This document shows positions 33,715 to 42,486 of a stretch of 64,000 bases of DNA, piece after piece (positions within the stretch are counted from its first letter, which is position 1; the number at the start of each line of letters is the position of its first letter). The position numbers and the translations under genes were made by a program. This DNA is from Streptomyces zaomyceticus (lineage in GTDB: Bacteria; Actinomycetota; Actinomycetes; Streptomycetales; Streptomycetaceae): NCBI RefSeq assembly GCF_014656215.1, contig NZ_BNBZ01000026.1:1-64000 (forward strand), given 5' to 3'. The notes below the pieces were generated by a model. It made no database searches. It saw nothing but the letters and a program-made list of their open reading frames with translations, and was not told the origin of the DNA.

Positions 33715-34839
33715 TCAGTCCTTCTCCCAGCCGGAGTGGAGGCGGGCCTTGACGTCGTCGGGGGGCAGGAACCTCGACCAGCGCTCGGGGAACTCGGAGG
33801 GCATGTCCGGGTCGTCCTCGTCGACGTCCTCCGCCTCGGCCCGGACGCGGGCGACGAGCTCCGCGGCCTGGACGGCGCGGGCCCGCTCGTTGGCCTCGCG
33901 GGCGGCGGCCGTGGCGACGGAGGGCCAGACGCGGTCGATGGCGGCGTTCACGGCGGCGCCGACGAGGACGGCGAAGGCCGAGATGCCGATCCAGAGGAGG
34001 ACGGCGATGGGGGCGGCGAGGGAGCCGTAGATCGTCGGCCCCTCGACCTGGCTGGTGAGGTAGATCCGCAGCAGGAAGCTGCCCAGCACCCACATGCCGA
34101 GCGCGACGAGCGCGCCGGGGATGTCCTCGATCCAGGGCGATCTGACGGGGACGGAGACGTGGTAGAGGGTGGTGAGGAAGGCGATGGAGAGCAGGATGAC
34201 GGCCGGCCAGTAGAAGACCGAGACGACTTCCGTGCCCCAGGGGACGAGTTCGACGACCCGGTCGGGGCCGACGACCGCCAGGGGCAGCACGACGGCGCCG
34301 ATGACGAGGGCCACGAGGTAGAGCAGGAAGGCGAGGAGCCGGGTCTTCACGATCCCGCGGTGGCCGTCGAGCCCGTACATGACGGTGATGGTGTCGATGA
34401 AGACGTTCACCGCGCGGGAGCCGGACCAGAGGGCGATGGCGAAGCCGAGGGAGATCAGTTCGGGCCGTTTGCCCTGGGTGACGTCGTCCAGGATCGGTTT
34501 GGCGATGTCGTCGACGCCCCGGTCGGAGAGAACCGTTCCGGCGGCCCGCAGGATGTTCTCCTGGATGCTCGCCACGGTGTCCGTGTTCGTCCAGTCGTCG
34601 GCGTAGCCGAGCAGGGCGATCAGACCGAGGAGCAGCGGTGGCAGGGACAGCAGGGTGAAGAACGCGGCCTCGGCCGCGAGCCCGAGGATCCGGTACTCGA
34701 TGCACGAGTTGACGGTGTCCTTGAGGAGCAGCCAGACCATCTTCCGCTTCGAGACGTTGCGGTAGAGGACGCGCGCGCGGTGGAGCCTGCTCCAGGGCCG
34801 CCGCTCGGGCCGTTCGGGTGTTTCGCTTGCTGCCTGCAC
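33715..34839 (-). CDS. YihY/BrkB family inner-membrane protein
   Basis: 374 residues with about six membrane segments (for example TLLSLPPLLLGLIALLGYAD, LAFLLYLVALVIGAVVLPL, LVALGMWVLGSFLLRIYL and AAPIAVLLWIGISAFAVLVG). It also shows the family's IALWSGSRAVNVFIDTI. The C-terminal 60 residues are soluble, with RAEAEDVDEDDPDMPSEFPE. The family's job is unknown; early claims that it is RNase BN were wrong. The start is GTG 34839, 17 bp from the start of the divergent AidB-like gene, so its real start might lie a little later, for example at M34. Confidence 0.82.
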   Translation of the reverse strand: MQAASETPERPERRPWSRLHRARVLYRNVSKRKMVWLLLKDTVNSCIEYRILGLAAEAAFFTLLSLPPLLLGLIALLGYADDWTNTDTVASIQENILRAAGTVLSDRGVDDIAKPILDDVTQGKRPELISLGFAIALWSGSRAVNVFIDTITVMYGLDGHRGIVKTRLLAFLLYLVALVIGAVVLPLAVVGPDRVVELVPWGTEVVSVFYWPAVILLSIAFLTTLYHVSVPVRSPWIEDIPGALVALGMWVLGSFLLRIYLTSQVEGPTIYGSLAAPIAVLLWIGISAFAVLVGAAVNAAIDRVWPSVATAAAREANERARAVQAAELVARVRAEAEDVDEDDPDMPSEFPERWSRFLPPDDVKARLHSGWEKD

Positions 34840-34856
34840 CTGCTTACCGTATCGGC

Positions 34857-36512
34857 ATGGCAGCGACCACCCACACCGTGACCAACCAGCCTCCGCCCCT
34901 GGTGGGACATGACCTCTTCACGAGCGATCGGGCGCTGACCGAGGCGGTCGAACGGCATCTCGCGCCGGAGCTCCTCGCGGAGGCCCGGGAGGACCTGGTC
35001 GCCCTCGGCAGGGCGAACGGTTCCGCGCAGGTCCAGGAGTGGGGTGAGCGGGCGAACACCCGTCCGCCCCGGCTGCGGACCCATGACCGGTTCGGCCACC
35101 GGATCGACGAGGTCGAGTTCGACCCGGCCTGGCACCGGCTCCTCGGGAAGTCGGTGGGGGCCGGTCTCACCGACGCGTGGGGCCGTCCGGGTGGCCATGT
35201 GCGGCGGGCCGCCGGATTCCTGGTGGTGTCGCAGGCGGAGGCGGGGCACGGCTGCCCGCTGTCGATGACGCACGCCGCAGTGCCCGCGCTGCGCGCCGAG
35301 CCGGAGGTCGCGGAGGTCTGGGAGCCGGCGGCCACCTCCCATGTGTACGAGCGGGAGCTCCGTCCGGTCGCGGAGAAGCCGGGTGCCCTGCTCGGGATGG
35401 CCATGACGGAGAAGCAGGGCGGCAGCGACGTCAAGGCGAACACGACGCGGGCGCGTCCACTGGCGGCGGCCGGGGAGTACACGCTGACCGGGCACAAGTG
35501 GTTCTGTTCGGCGCCGATGTCGGACGCCTTCCTGGTCCTGGCGCAGGCCCCGGCGGGGCTCACCTGCTTCCTGGTGCCCCGGGTGCTCGCGGACGGCTCG
35601 CGCAACGCCTTCGCGCTCCAGCGGCTGAAGGACAAGCTGGGCAACCGTTCGAACGCCTCGGCCGAGGTGGAGTTCGACGGGACGACCTGGGCGCGCCGGG
35701 TCGGCGAGGAGGGGCACGGGCTGCGCACGATCATGGGCATGGTCGCGGCGACCCGGCTCGACTGTGTGCTCGGGTCGGCGGCGCTGATGCGGCAGGCGGT
35801 GGCGCAGGCGGTGCACCACTGCGCGTACCGCGAGGCCTTCGGCGGGCCGCTGATCGAGAAGCCGCTGATGCGGAACGTCCTCGCCGATCTGGCCCTGGAG
35901 TCGGAGGCGGCGACGGTGCTCGGCCTGCGTCTGGCGGCGGCCTACGACGCCGTCGACGCCGGGGGCGGCGACGCGGAACGGGAGCGCGCCCTGCTGCGCA
36001 TCGCCGTTCCCGCGGCGAAGTACTGGGTGACGAAGCGGTGTACGCCCCTGGTGGCGGAGGCCCTGGAGTGCCTGGGCGGCAACGGGTACGTGGAGGAGTC
36101 GGGGATGCCCCGGCTGCTGCGGGAGTCACCGCTCGACTCGGTCTGGGAGGGCTCGGGGAACATCCAGGCGCTCGACGTGGTCCGGGCGCTGCGGACCGAG
36201 CCCGCCGCCCTCGACGCGCTGCTGCGCGAGGTCGGGGCGGCGCGGGGCGCGGACCACCGGCTGGACCGGGCGATCCGGGGCCTGCTGGTCGAACTGGCGG
36301 ACCTGGAGGGGATCGAGGCACGGGCACGGCGGCTCGCGGAGCGGCTCGCGCTGGTCCTTCAGGGGTCGCTGCTGGTGCGGTGGGCGCCGCCGGAGGTCGC
36401 GGACGCGTTCTGCGCCTCGCGGCTGGGCGGCGACGGGGGCGCGGCCTTCGGGACGCTGCCGCACACCCTGGATCTGAGGGCGCTGGTGGAGCGGGCGCGG
36501 GTGGAGGTCTGA
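34857..36512 (+). CDS. aidB: AidB-like acyl-CoA dehydrogenase
   Basis: 551 residues. The beginning THTVTNQPPPLVGHDLF corresponds to the N-terminus of E. coli AidB, which sets ATG 34857 as the start. FAD-binding signatures include MAMTEKQGGSDVKANTTRA (about 180-198) and CLGGNGYVEESGMPRLLRE (about 403-421). The C-terminal extension beyond ordinary acyl-CoA dehydrogenases is typical of AidB, which helps protect DNA from alkylation and binds DNA. There is no ribosome binding site and only 17 bp to the divergent start, so translation may be leaderless. An Ada/AlkA-type gene is 4 kb away. Confidence 0.9.
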   Translation: MAATTHTVTNQPPPLVGHDLFTSDRALTEAVERHLAPELLAEAREDLVALGRANGSAQVQEWGERANTRPPRLRTHDRFGHRIDEVEFDPAWHRLLGKSVGAGLTDAWGRPGGHVRRAAGFLVVSQAEAGHGCPLSMTHAAVPALRAEPEVAEVWEPAATSHVYERELRPVAEKPGALLGMAMTEKQGGSDVKANTTRARPLAAAGEYTLTGHKWFCSAPMSDAFLVLAQAPAGLTCFLVPRVLADGSRNAFALQRLKDKLGNRSNASAEVEFDGTTWARRVGEEGHGLRTIMGMVAATRLDCVLGSAALMRQAVAQAVHHCAYREAFGGPLIEKPLMRNVLADLALESEAATVLGLRLAAAYDAVDAGGGDAERERALLRIAVPAAKYWVTKRCTPLVAEALECLGGNGYVEESGMPRLLRESPLDSVWEGSGNIQALDVVRALRTEPAALDALLREVGAARGADHRLDRAIRGLLVELADLEGIEARARRLAERLALVLQGSLLVRWAPPEVADAFCASRLGGDGGAAFGTLPHTLDLRALVERARVEV

Positions 36513-36922
36513 GGCCTGGGTCCGGCAGGGCGCGCTCGGGGCCGGAAGGCGGCGCTTCGGGGCCTGCGGGGGCACTGGGGCCGGGCGGCCCGGACGGACC
36601 GGGCGGCTCCTGGGGCCGGCGGGAGGCCTCGGGGGCCGTACGTCCGTGCGGCGGGGGCGGCTGAGCCGCGCGCACCAGGGGTGGACCGCGAAGGGTCGGT
36701 ACGCGCGGAAAAGCGGGGGTGGTGCTGCGCCGACACGGCACCACCCGCCGCTCACATCACCTTCACTCAGGAAGCCCGTCGTCGACCAGAGTTGCAAAGG
36801 GTTGCAGGATTACCCGAACCGGGCCTCGCGGGACGGTTCCGAACGGCACGATGGGCACCGACACTCCGGACATCTGCCCTGTGCAGAACCGATACAGCAC
36901 CCCGGGTGGCTGGGAGAGACCG
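36513..36922. other. Intergenic region before the GAF regulator
   Basis: 410 bp. The left half is extremely G+C-rich with several self-complementary stretches and may end aidB transcription. Near 36792 there are two direct GTTGCA repeats 10 bp apart, followed by a less G+C-rich segment and a GGGAGAG ribosome binding site before ATG 36923. No ORF that I would support lies here. Confidence 0.45.
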
Positions 36923-38215
36923 ATGAATAACACTCAGCTCGACATGAAGCGCCTCGCCGCCATGGACGCGGCCCAGGCCACCCGGCTGCTGCACCGGGTC
37001 CGCGAGGAGACCCTGGCGGGCCGTACGCCCCCGATCGCGCCCCGCGCCGTGATCGACGCGTCCTGGCAGCGGATGGCCCGGCTCGGGCTCGACCCCGACC
37101 GGGGGACGGACAGCGTGCTGCTCCAGCGCGACGAGCTGGAGCAGCGGCGCAGGACCACGCTCCTCTCCGAGGTCATGCAGACGCTGAGCGGCGGACTCGC
37201 GGGCATCGCCGACACCTCGCTCCAGATCATGGTGGTCACCGACGAGCACGGCCGGGTGCTGTGGCGGCAGGGAAACCCGGCGGTCATGCGACAGGCGAAC
37301 GGCATCTGTCTGGAGGAGGGCGCGGCCTGGACCGAGCACACGACCGGCACCAACGCGGTCGGCACGGCCCTCGCCATGGGCCGGGCGGTGCAGGTGCACT
37401 CCGCCGAGCACTACGTCCAGGCGCTGCACAACTGGACCTGCGCCGCCGCCCCCGTCCACGATCCGCGCGACCGGCGGCTGCTCGGCATCCTGGACGTGAG
37501 CGGTCCGGCGTCCACCTTCCATCCGGCGATGCTCGCCCTGGTCGGCTCGGTGGCCCAGCTCGCCGAGGCCGAGATGCGGGAGCGGCACCGCGGATCGGTG
37601 GAGCGGCTGCGGGCGGTGGCCGCGCCGATCCTGTGCCGGGTGGGCGGCCGGGCGATCGCGGTGGACACCCACGGCTGGACGGCGGCGGTGACCGGTCTCG
37701 CCCCGGTGGACCGCGTCCCGCTGCCGAAGTCCTTCCGGTCCGGCCGGCTGTGGCTGCCCTCGCTCGGCGTGTGCGCGGTGGAGCCGCTCCCGGGCGGCTG
37801 GCTGCTGCGCGTGGAGGAGGAGACCCCGGGCGAGGAGCCGGGCACGGAGGCGGCCAGCCGGGTGGTCCTCGACCTGAGCCGGCCGCGCCGCTGGACGGTG
37901 TCCGTCTCGGGGGCGGCCGGCAGCTGGCAGCAGGAGCTGAGTCCCCGGCACGCGGAGCTCCTCTGTGTCCTGGCGATGCACCGGGACGGGCGGACGGCCG
38001 CGGAGCTGGCGGACGACGTGTTCGGGGACCGTACGCGGACGGTGACCGTGCGGGCGGAGATGTCCCGGGTACGGCGGAACCTGGCCGGGGTCCTCGCGCA
38101 CCGGCCGTACCGCTTCCGCGAGGAGGTCGCGGTGGAGGTCCTGCGCCCGGAGCTCCCGGCGGACCTGCTGCCCCACTCGCTGGCGCCGGCGATCCGGGCG
38201 GAGACCGCGCCGTAG
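36923..38215 (+). CDS. GAF-domain transcriptional regulator
   Basis: 430 residues. A GAF sensor (about 70-190) shows VVTDEHGRVLWRQGNPAVMR, GAAWTEHTTGTNAVGTALA and ILDVSGPASTFHPAMLALV, the pattern of AcoR-like regulators that respond to acetoin or related compounds. In place of the AAA+ domain there is a C-terminal winged-helix-like region (about 340-420) with LSPRHAELLCVLAMHRDG and AAELADDVFGDRTRTVTVRAEMSR. So it is a compact, sigma-54-independent type common in actinomycetes. The start has GGGAGAG upstream. No target genes are adjacent, so its ligand and regulon are unknown. Confidence 0.8.
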   Translation: MNNTQLDMKRLAAMDAAQATRLLHRVREETLAGRTPPIAPRAVIDASWQRMARLGLDPDRGTDSVLLQRDELEQRRRTTLLSEVMQTLSGGLAGIADTSLQIMVVTDEHGRVLWRQGNPAVMRQANGICLEEGAAWTEHTTGTNAVGTALAMGRAVQVHSAEHYVQALHNWTCAAAPVHDPRDRRLLGILDVSGPASTFHPAMLALVGSVAQLAEAEMRERHRGSVERLRAVAAPILCRVGGRAIAVDTHGWTAAVTGLAPVDRVPLPKSFRSGRLWLPSLGVCAVEPLPGGWLLRVEEETPGEEPGTEAASRVVLDLSRPRRWTVSVSGAAGSWQQELSPRHAELLCVLAMHRDGRTAAELADDVFGDRTRTVTVRAEMSRVRRNLAGVLAHRPYRFREEVAVEVLRPELPADLLPHSLAPAIRAETAP

Positions 38216-38346
38216 GCAGCACACCGGCGCGGGCCGGTCCGCGGCTGTCCACATGGCGGACGGGTGTGCGCCGGCGGCGTCCCGGGTGCCCGTCCCCACA
38301 CCCGGCCGGCCTGGGAATTCGCCGCTCCGCATGATGCGATGACCTC

Positions 38347-38916
38347 ATGAGCATCACTCTCACCACCTGGTCCCTCGAACAGACCTCCCCGTCCGACCTG
38401 CGTCCCGCCACCCCGCCGGAGGGCGACGACATCACGATCCGGCGCGCCGAGGTGCCGTCGGCGGAGTTCAGCCGCTTCCTCTACACCGCGGTCGGCGGCG
38501 ACATCCGCTGGGCCGACCGGCTGTCGCTGACGTACAAGCAGTGGCAGGAGATCGTGGAGAAGCCGGGCGCCGAGATCTGGGTGGCGTACGACAGGGGCAC
38601 GCCGGCCGGGTATGTGGAGCTCGACCCGCAGGACGACGGAGTGGTGGAGATCGTCTACTTCGGCCTGGTCCCGGCCTTCCGGGGGCGCCGGATCGGCGGT
38701 CATCTGCTGTCGGTCGGGGTGGCGCGGGCCTGGGACCTGGCCGCGCGCTGGCCGGAGCGGGAGGCGACGAAGCGCGTCTGGCTGCACACCTGCTCGCTCG
38801 ACGGCCCGCACGCGATGGCCAACTACGAGCGCCGCGGCTTCCGTCTCTTCGACACCAAGGTCGAGGAGACGGAGGAGACCGAGACCCCCGGCCCCTGGCC
38901 CGGCGCCCAGGCCTGA
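38347..38916 (+). CDS. GNAT family N-acetyltransferase
   Basis: 189 residues. The acetyl-CoA loop is VPAFRGRRIGGHLLSVGVARA (about 112-132, R/Q-x-x-G-x-G/A type), preceded by EIVYFGLV and followed by LDGPHAMANYERRGFRLFDT, which is the C-terminal GNAT motif. It transfers acetyl from acetyl-CoA to an amine of unknown identity. The first 30 residues are variable. A strong hairpin at 39001-39024 follows and ends the transcript. Confidence 0.88.
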   Translation: MSITLTTWSLEQTSPSDLRPATPPEGDDITIRRAEVPSAEFSRFLYTAVGGDIRWADRLSLTYKQWQEIVEKPGAEIWVAYDRGTPAGYVELDPQDDGVVEIVYFGLVPAFRGRRIGGHLLSVGVARAWDLAARWPEREATKRVWLHTCSLDGPHAMANYERRGFRLFDTKVEETEETETPGPWPGAQA

Positions 38917-39000
38917 GCGCCCCGGCCGAGCCCTCATACGGGACCGTTCGGTACCGCCGCACGCGTGGGGGCCTCCCACGCACCCCGCCGGAGACCCGTG

Positions 39001-39024
39001 AAGGGGCCCTGATCAGGGCCCCTT
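39001..39024. terminator. Terminator before the sulfur operon
   Basis: A perfect palindrome with 12-bp arms (AAGGGGCCCTGA, then its complement) is followed by TTTCG. It separates the GNAT gene from the sulfur assimilation operon. Confidence 0.85.
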
Positions 39025-39124
39025 TCGCGTGACCCGCGCCACACCATCTCAACAAGCGAGACATGTACGTCCGCATCCTGGACGATGCTGGACTGGGTCC
39101 AAAGTCCCGTGACACGCTTCCGTC

Positions 39125-39208
39125 ATGTCTGGAACTGGAATTGCCTTGGTGAGTCGGCGGCACGTCGACCTAGGCCGCATGTCCAGCGCCATCTGTCCGG
39201 CGCGCTGA
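39125..39208 (+). CDS. Cysteine-type leader peptide before the sulfite reductase gene
   Basis: 27 codons: it begins MSGTGIALV, has the core SRRHVDLGR and ends SSAICPAR with a cysteine four residues from the end. This resembles the small leader peptides annotated before actinobacterial sulfur genes, whose translation is thought to sense cysteine supply. It lies 137 bp before the sulfite reductase start, in the same direction, with a 10-bp-stem hairpin in between. The role in attenuation is inferred from the known cysteine-leader family and this layout. Confidence 0.75.
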   Translation: MSGTGIALVSRRHVDLGRMSSAICPAR

Positions 39209-39280
39209 GAGAACCAGCACCGCCGCGATCACTTTTCAGCACGACTCTGCCCGACCCCTGCTGCGCACTGACGCGCCACC

Positions 39281-39312
39281 CTCTGACCTGAGCGCCAGTG
39301 TGCAGGTCAGAG
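39281..39312 (+). promoter_or_regulatory. Candidate attenuator hairpin between leader peptide and sulfite reductase gene
   Basis: A perfect 10-bp stem, CTCTGACCTG and CAGGTCAGAG, has a 12-base loop. It starts 72 bp after the leader stop and ends 33 bp before the ATG of the sulfite reductase gene. Pyrimidines (CCGCCCTCTCGC) follow it. Confidence 0.65.
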
Positions 39313-39345
39313 CCGCCCTCTCGCAGTCCCGAAGGACACATCGCC

Positions 39346-41043
39346 ATGGCCGCCACCCCGGAAAACCCCACTCCCGCCGCCGCACGCCGCAAGACCGGGC
39401 GCCACCGTGGCGAGGGTCAGTGGGCCGTGGGGCACTTCACCCCCCTGAACGGCAATGAGCAGTTCAAGAAGGACGACGACGGTCTCAACGTACGGACACG
39501 TATTGAGACGGTCTACTCGAAGCGCGGATTCGACTCCATCGACCCCAACGACCTGCGCGGACGCATGCGCTGGTGGGGCCTCTACACCCAGCGCAAGCAG
39601 GGTCTGGACGGCACCAAGACGGGTGTCCTGGAGCCGGAGGAGCTGGACGACGAGTACTTCATGCTCCGCGTCCGCATCGACGGCGGCCGGCTGACCACCG
39701 AGCAGCTCCGGGTCATCGGCGAGATCTCCGAGGAGTTCGCCCGCGGCACCGCCGACATCACGGACCGGCAGAACGTCCAGTACCACTGGATCCGCATCGA
39801 GGACGTCCCCGAGATCTGGAACCGCCTGGAGGCGGTCGGCCTGTCCACCACCGAGGCCTGCGGCGACACCCCGCGTGTCATCCTCGGCTCCCCGGTGGCC
39901 GGCATCGCGGCCGACGAGATCATCGACGGCACGCCCGCGATCGACGAGATCTACCGTCGGATCGTCGGCAACAAGGACTTCTCCAACCTGCCCCGCAAGT
40001 TCAAGTCCGCAGTCTCCGGCTCGCCCCAGCTCGACGTGGCGCACGAGATCAACGACATCGCCTTCGTCGGCGTGAACCACCCGGAGCACGGCCCCGGCTT
40101 CGACGTCTGGGTCGGCGGCGGTCTCTCCACCAACCCCAAGCTGGGCGTCCGCCTCGGCACCTGGGTCTCCCTCGACGAGGTCCCGGACGTCTACGAGGGC
40201 GTCATCTCGATCTTCCGCGACTACGGCTACCGCCGGCTGCGCAACCGCGCCCGTCTGAAGTTCCTCGTCGCCGACTGGGGCCCGGAGAAGTTCCGCCAGG
40301 TCCTGGAGGACGAGTACCTCCGGCGCAAGCTGACCGACGGCCCCGCTCCCGACCAGCCCGCGGGCCAGTGGCGCGACCACATGGGTGTGCACCGGCAGAA
40401 CGACGGCCGGTTCTACATCGGCTTCGCCCCGCGCGTGGGCCGGGTCGACGGCGCCACCCTCACCAAGATCGCCGGCCTGGCCGAGCAGCACGGCTCCGGT
40501 CGGCTGCGCACCACCGCGGACCAGAAGATGATCCTCCTCGACGTCGAGGAGGACCGGCTCGAATCGGCGGTCGCCGCCCTCGAGGCCCTCGACCTCCGGG
40601 TGAACCCGACCCCGTTCCGGCGCGGCACGATGGCCTGCACCGGCATCGAGTTCTGCAAGCTCGCGATCGTCGAGACCAAGGCCCGCGGGGCCTCGCTCAT
40701 CGACGAGCTGGAGCGCCGCATCCCGGAGTTCGACGAGCCGCTGACCATCAACATCAACGGCTGCCCCAACGCCTGCGCCCGTATCCAGGTCGCGGACATC
40801 GGTCTCAAGGGCCAGCTGGTCCTGGACGACGAGGGCAACCGCGTCGAGGGCTACCAGGTGCACCTGGGCGGCGCCCTCGGCCTGGAGGCCGGCTTCGGCC
40901 GCAAGGTGCGCGGCCTCAAGGTCACCGCGGCCGAGCTCCCCGACTACGTGGAGCGGGTCCTCAAGCGCTTCCAGTCGGAGCGCGAGACCGGCGAGCGCTT
41001 CGCGACCTGGGCGGCCCGCGCTTCGGAAGAGGCCCTGTCATGA
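39346..41043 (+). CDS. Assimilatory sulfite (nitrite/sulfite) reductase
   Basis: 565 residues. Sulfite or nitrite reduction by siroheme and [4Fe-4S] uses C431, C437 (ACTGIEFC), C473 and C477 (NGCPNAC), the ferredoxin-dependent pattern. The length is typical of the actinobacterial one-subunit enzyme. The cys operon context (CysH, CysC, CysD, CysN and chelatase) favours sulfite over nitrite. GAAGGA lies 9 bases before ATG. A leader peptide and hairpin upstream suggest control by cysteine. It is the first enzyme gene of an ATGA-coupled operon. Confidence 0.93.
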   Translation: MAATPENPTPAAARRKTGRHRGEGQWAVGHFTPLNGNEQFKKDDDGLNVRTRIETVYSKRGFDSIDPNDLRGRMRWWGLYTQRKQGLDGTKTGVLEPEELDDEYFMLRVRIDGGRLTTEQLRVIGEISEEFARGTADITDRQNVQYHWIRIEDVPEIWNRLEAVGLSTTEACGDTPRVILGSPVAGIAADEIIDGTPAIDEIYRRIVGNKDFSNLPRKFKSAVSGSPQLDVAHEINDIAFVGVNHPEHGPGFDVWVGGGLSTNPKLGVRLGTWVSLDEVPDVYEGVISIFRDYGYRRLRNRARLKFLVADWGPEKFRQVLEDEYLRRKLTDGPAPDQPAGQWRDHMGVHRQNDGRFYIGFAPRVGRVDGATLTKIAGLAEQHGSGRLRTTADQKMILLDVEEDRLESAVAALEALDLRVNPTPFRRGTMACTGIEFCKLAIVETKARGASLIDELERRIPEFDEPLTININGCPNACARIQVADIGLKGQLVLDDEGNRVEGYQVHLGGALGLEAGFGRKVRGLKVTAAELPDYVERVLKRFQSERETGERFATWAARASEEALS

Positions 41044-41219
41044 GCGAGCGTGCCGCACCGTTCCACTGCCCCTACTGCGGCGACGAGGACCTGCGTCCCA
41101 ACGAGCTGGGTCACGGCGCCTGGGAATGCGCCGCGTGCAGTCGAGCCTTCCAGCTGAAGTTCCTGGGGCTGCTCGCCCCGGCGACTTCGAGCAACACCCC
41201 TGGAGGGAAAGAGATATGA
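41040..41219 (+). CDS. Small zinc-ribbon-like protein in the sulfur operon
   Basis: 59 residues. CPYCGDEDL (about 10-18) and ECAACSRAF form a four-cysteine C-x2-C, C-x2-C zinc-ribbon, followed by LKFLGLL. The gene starts with the ATGA overlap of the sulfite reductase stop and overlaps the CysH start in the same way, so it is translated with them. Short proteins like this sit between sir and cysH in other streptomycetes. The role is unknown; a metal or redox helper of the neighbouring enzymes is a guess. Confidence 0.8.
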   Translation: MSERAAPFHCPYCGDEDLRPNELGHGAWECAACSRAFQLKFLGLLAPATSSNTPGGKEI

Positions 41220-41923
41220 CGGTCACCCAGGAAGCCACCACGGCCGACCTCAAGGCACTCGCCGAGCAGGCCGGCCGTGATCTGGAGGACGCCTCCGCGC
41301 TGGACATCATCCGGTGGGCCGTGGACACCTTCGGCGAGGGCTTCTGCGTCACCTCCTCCATGGAGGACGCGGTCGTCGCGCATCTCGCCTCGCGCGTCCG
41401 GCCCGGCGTGGACGTCGTCTTCCTCGACACCGGCTACCACTTCGAGGAGACCATCGGCACCCGTGACGCCGTGGACGCCGTCATGGACGTCAACGTCATC
41501 ACCCTGACCCCGCGCCGGACGGTGGCCGAGCAGGACGCCGAGCACGGCCCGAAGCTGCACGACCGGAACCCCGACCTGTGCTGCGCGCTCCGCAAGGTCA
41601 AGCCGCTCGAAGAGGGCCTGACCCGGTACGGCGCCTGGGCGACCGGCCTGCGCCGCGACGAGTCCCCGACCCGGGCGAACACCCCGGTCGTCGGCTGGGA
41701 CGAGAAGCGGCGGAAGGTCAAGGTCTCCCCCATCGCCCGCTGGACGCAGGACGACGTCGACGCCTACGTCATGGAGCACGGAGTCCTCACCAACCCGCTC
41801 CTCATGGACGGATACGCCTCCGTCGGCTGCGCCCCCTGCACCCGCCGGGTCCTGGAGGGCGAGGACGCCCGCGCGGGACGCTGGGCGGGCCGCGCCAAGA
41901 CCGAATGCGGGCTGCACGGATGA
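41216..41923 (+). CDS. cysH: Adenylyl-sulfate reductase (CysH family)
   Basis: 235 residues. Reduces activated sulfate to sulfite with thioredoxin. The fold shows SSMEDAVVAHL and FLDTGYHFEET (about 47-79). Cysteine pairs C122-C123, C205-x2-C208 and the final KTECGLHG (C231 catalytic) give the [4Fe-4S] pattern that marks reductases for adenosine 5'-phosphosulfate rather than PAPS. This fits the usual bacterial type with CysD/CysN; CysC in the same operon shows that PAPS can be made too. It overlaps both neighbours by 4 bp. Confidence 0.93.
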   Translation: MTVTQEATTADLKALAEQAGRDLEDASALDIIRWAVDTFGEGFCVTSSMEDAVVAHLASRVRPGVDVVFLDTGYHFEETIGTRDAVDAVMDVNVITLTPRRTVAEQDAEHGPKLHDRNPDLCCALRKVKPLEEGLTRYGAWATGLRRDESPTRANTPVVGWDEKRRKVKVSPIARWTQDDVDAYVMEHGVLTNPLLMDGYASVGCAPCTRRVLEGEDARAGRWAGRAKTECGLHG

Positions 41924-41952
41924 CGGACACTCAGAACATTCAGGAGAAGCAC

Positions 41953-42486
41953 GTGACGGGTGCCACCATCTGGCTCACCGGCCTGCCGAGCGCCGGAAAG
42001 ACGACCATCGCGTACGAGCTGGCCGGCCGGCTGCGCGAGGAGGGCCACCGGGTCGAGGTGCTCGACGGCGACGAGATCCGCGAGTTCCTCTCCGCGGGCC
42101 TCGGCTTCACCCGCGAGGACCGGCACACCAACGTGCAGCGGATCGGCTTCGTCGCGGAGCTGCTCGCCTCCAACGGCGTGAAGGTCCTCGTCCCCGTCAT
42201 CGCCCCGTACGAGGACAGCCGCGAGGCGGTCCGCAAGCGCCACGCCTCCGAAGGCACCCCGTACGTCGAGGTGCACGTCGCCACTCCGGTGGACGTGTGC
42301 TCCGTACGCGATGTGAAGGGGCTTTACGCCAAGCAGGCCGCCGGCGAGATCAGCGGGCTGACCGGCGTCGACGACCCGTACGACGAGCCGCGCAACCCCG
42401 ATCTTCGGATCGAGTCCCACACCCAGACCGTGCAGGAGTCGGCAGCGACGCTCCACGCGCTGCTCACCGAGAGGGGTCTCGCATGA
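41953..42486 (+). CDS. cysC: Adenylyl-sulfate kinase
   Basis: 177 residues. Phosphorylates APS to PAPS. The Walker A loop is TGLPSAGKTTIAYEL (about 8-22), with DGDEIREFLSAGLGFTREDR (about 38-57) and the APS-kinase core. The start is a choice: ATG 41920 overlaps the cysH stop by ATGA but has no ribosome binding site. GTG 41953 has AGGAG 6 bases upstream and gives a family-like N-terminus, so it is preferred. It is a separate protein, not fused to CysN. It ends with an ATGA overlap on cysD. Confidence 0.9.
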   Translation: MTGATIWLTGLPSAGKTTIAYELAGRLREEGHRVEVLDGDEIREFLSAGLGFTREDRHTNVQRIGFVAELLASNGVKVLVPVIAPYEDSREAVRKRHASEGTPYVEVHVATPVDVCSVRDVKGLYAKQAAGEISGLTGVDDPYDEPRNPDLRIESHTQTVQESAATLHALLTERGLA

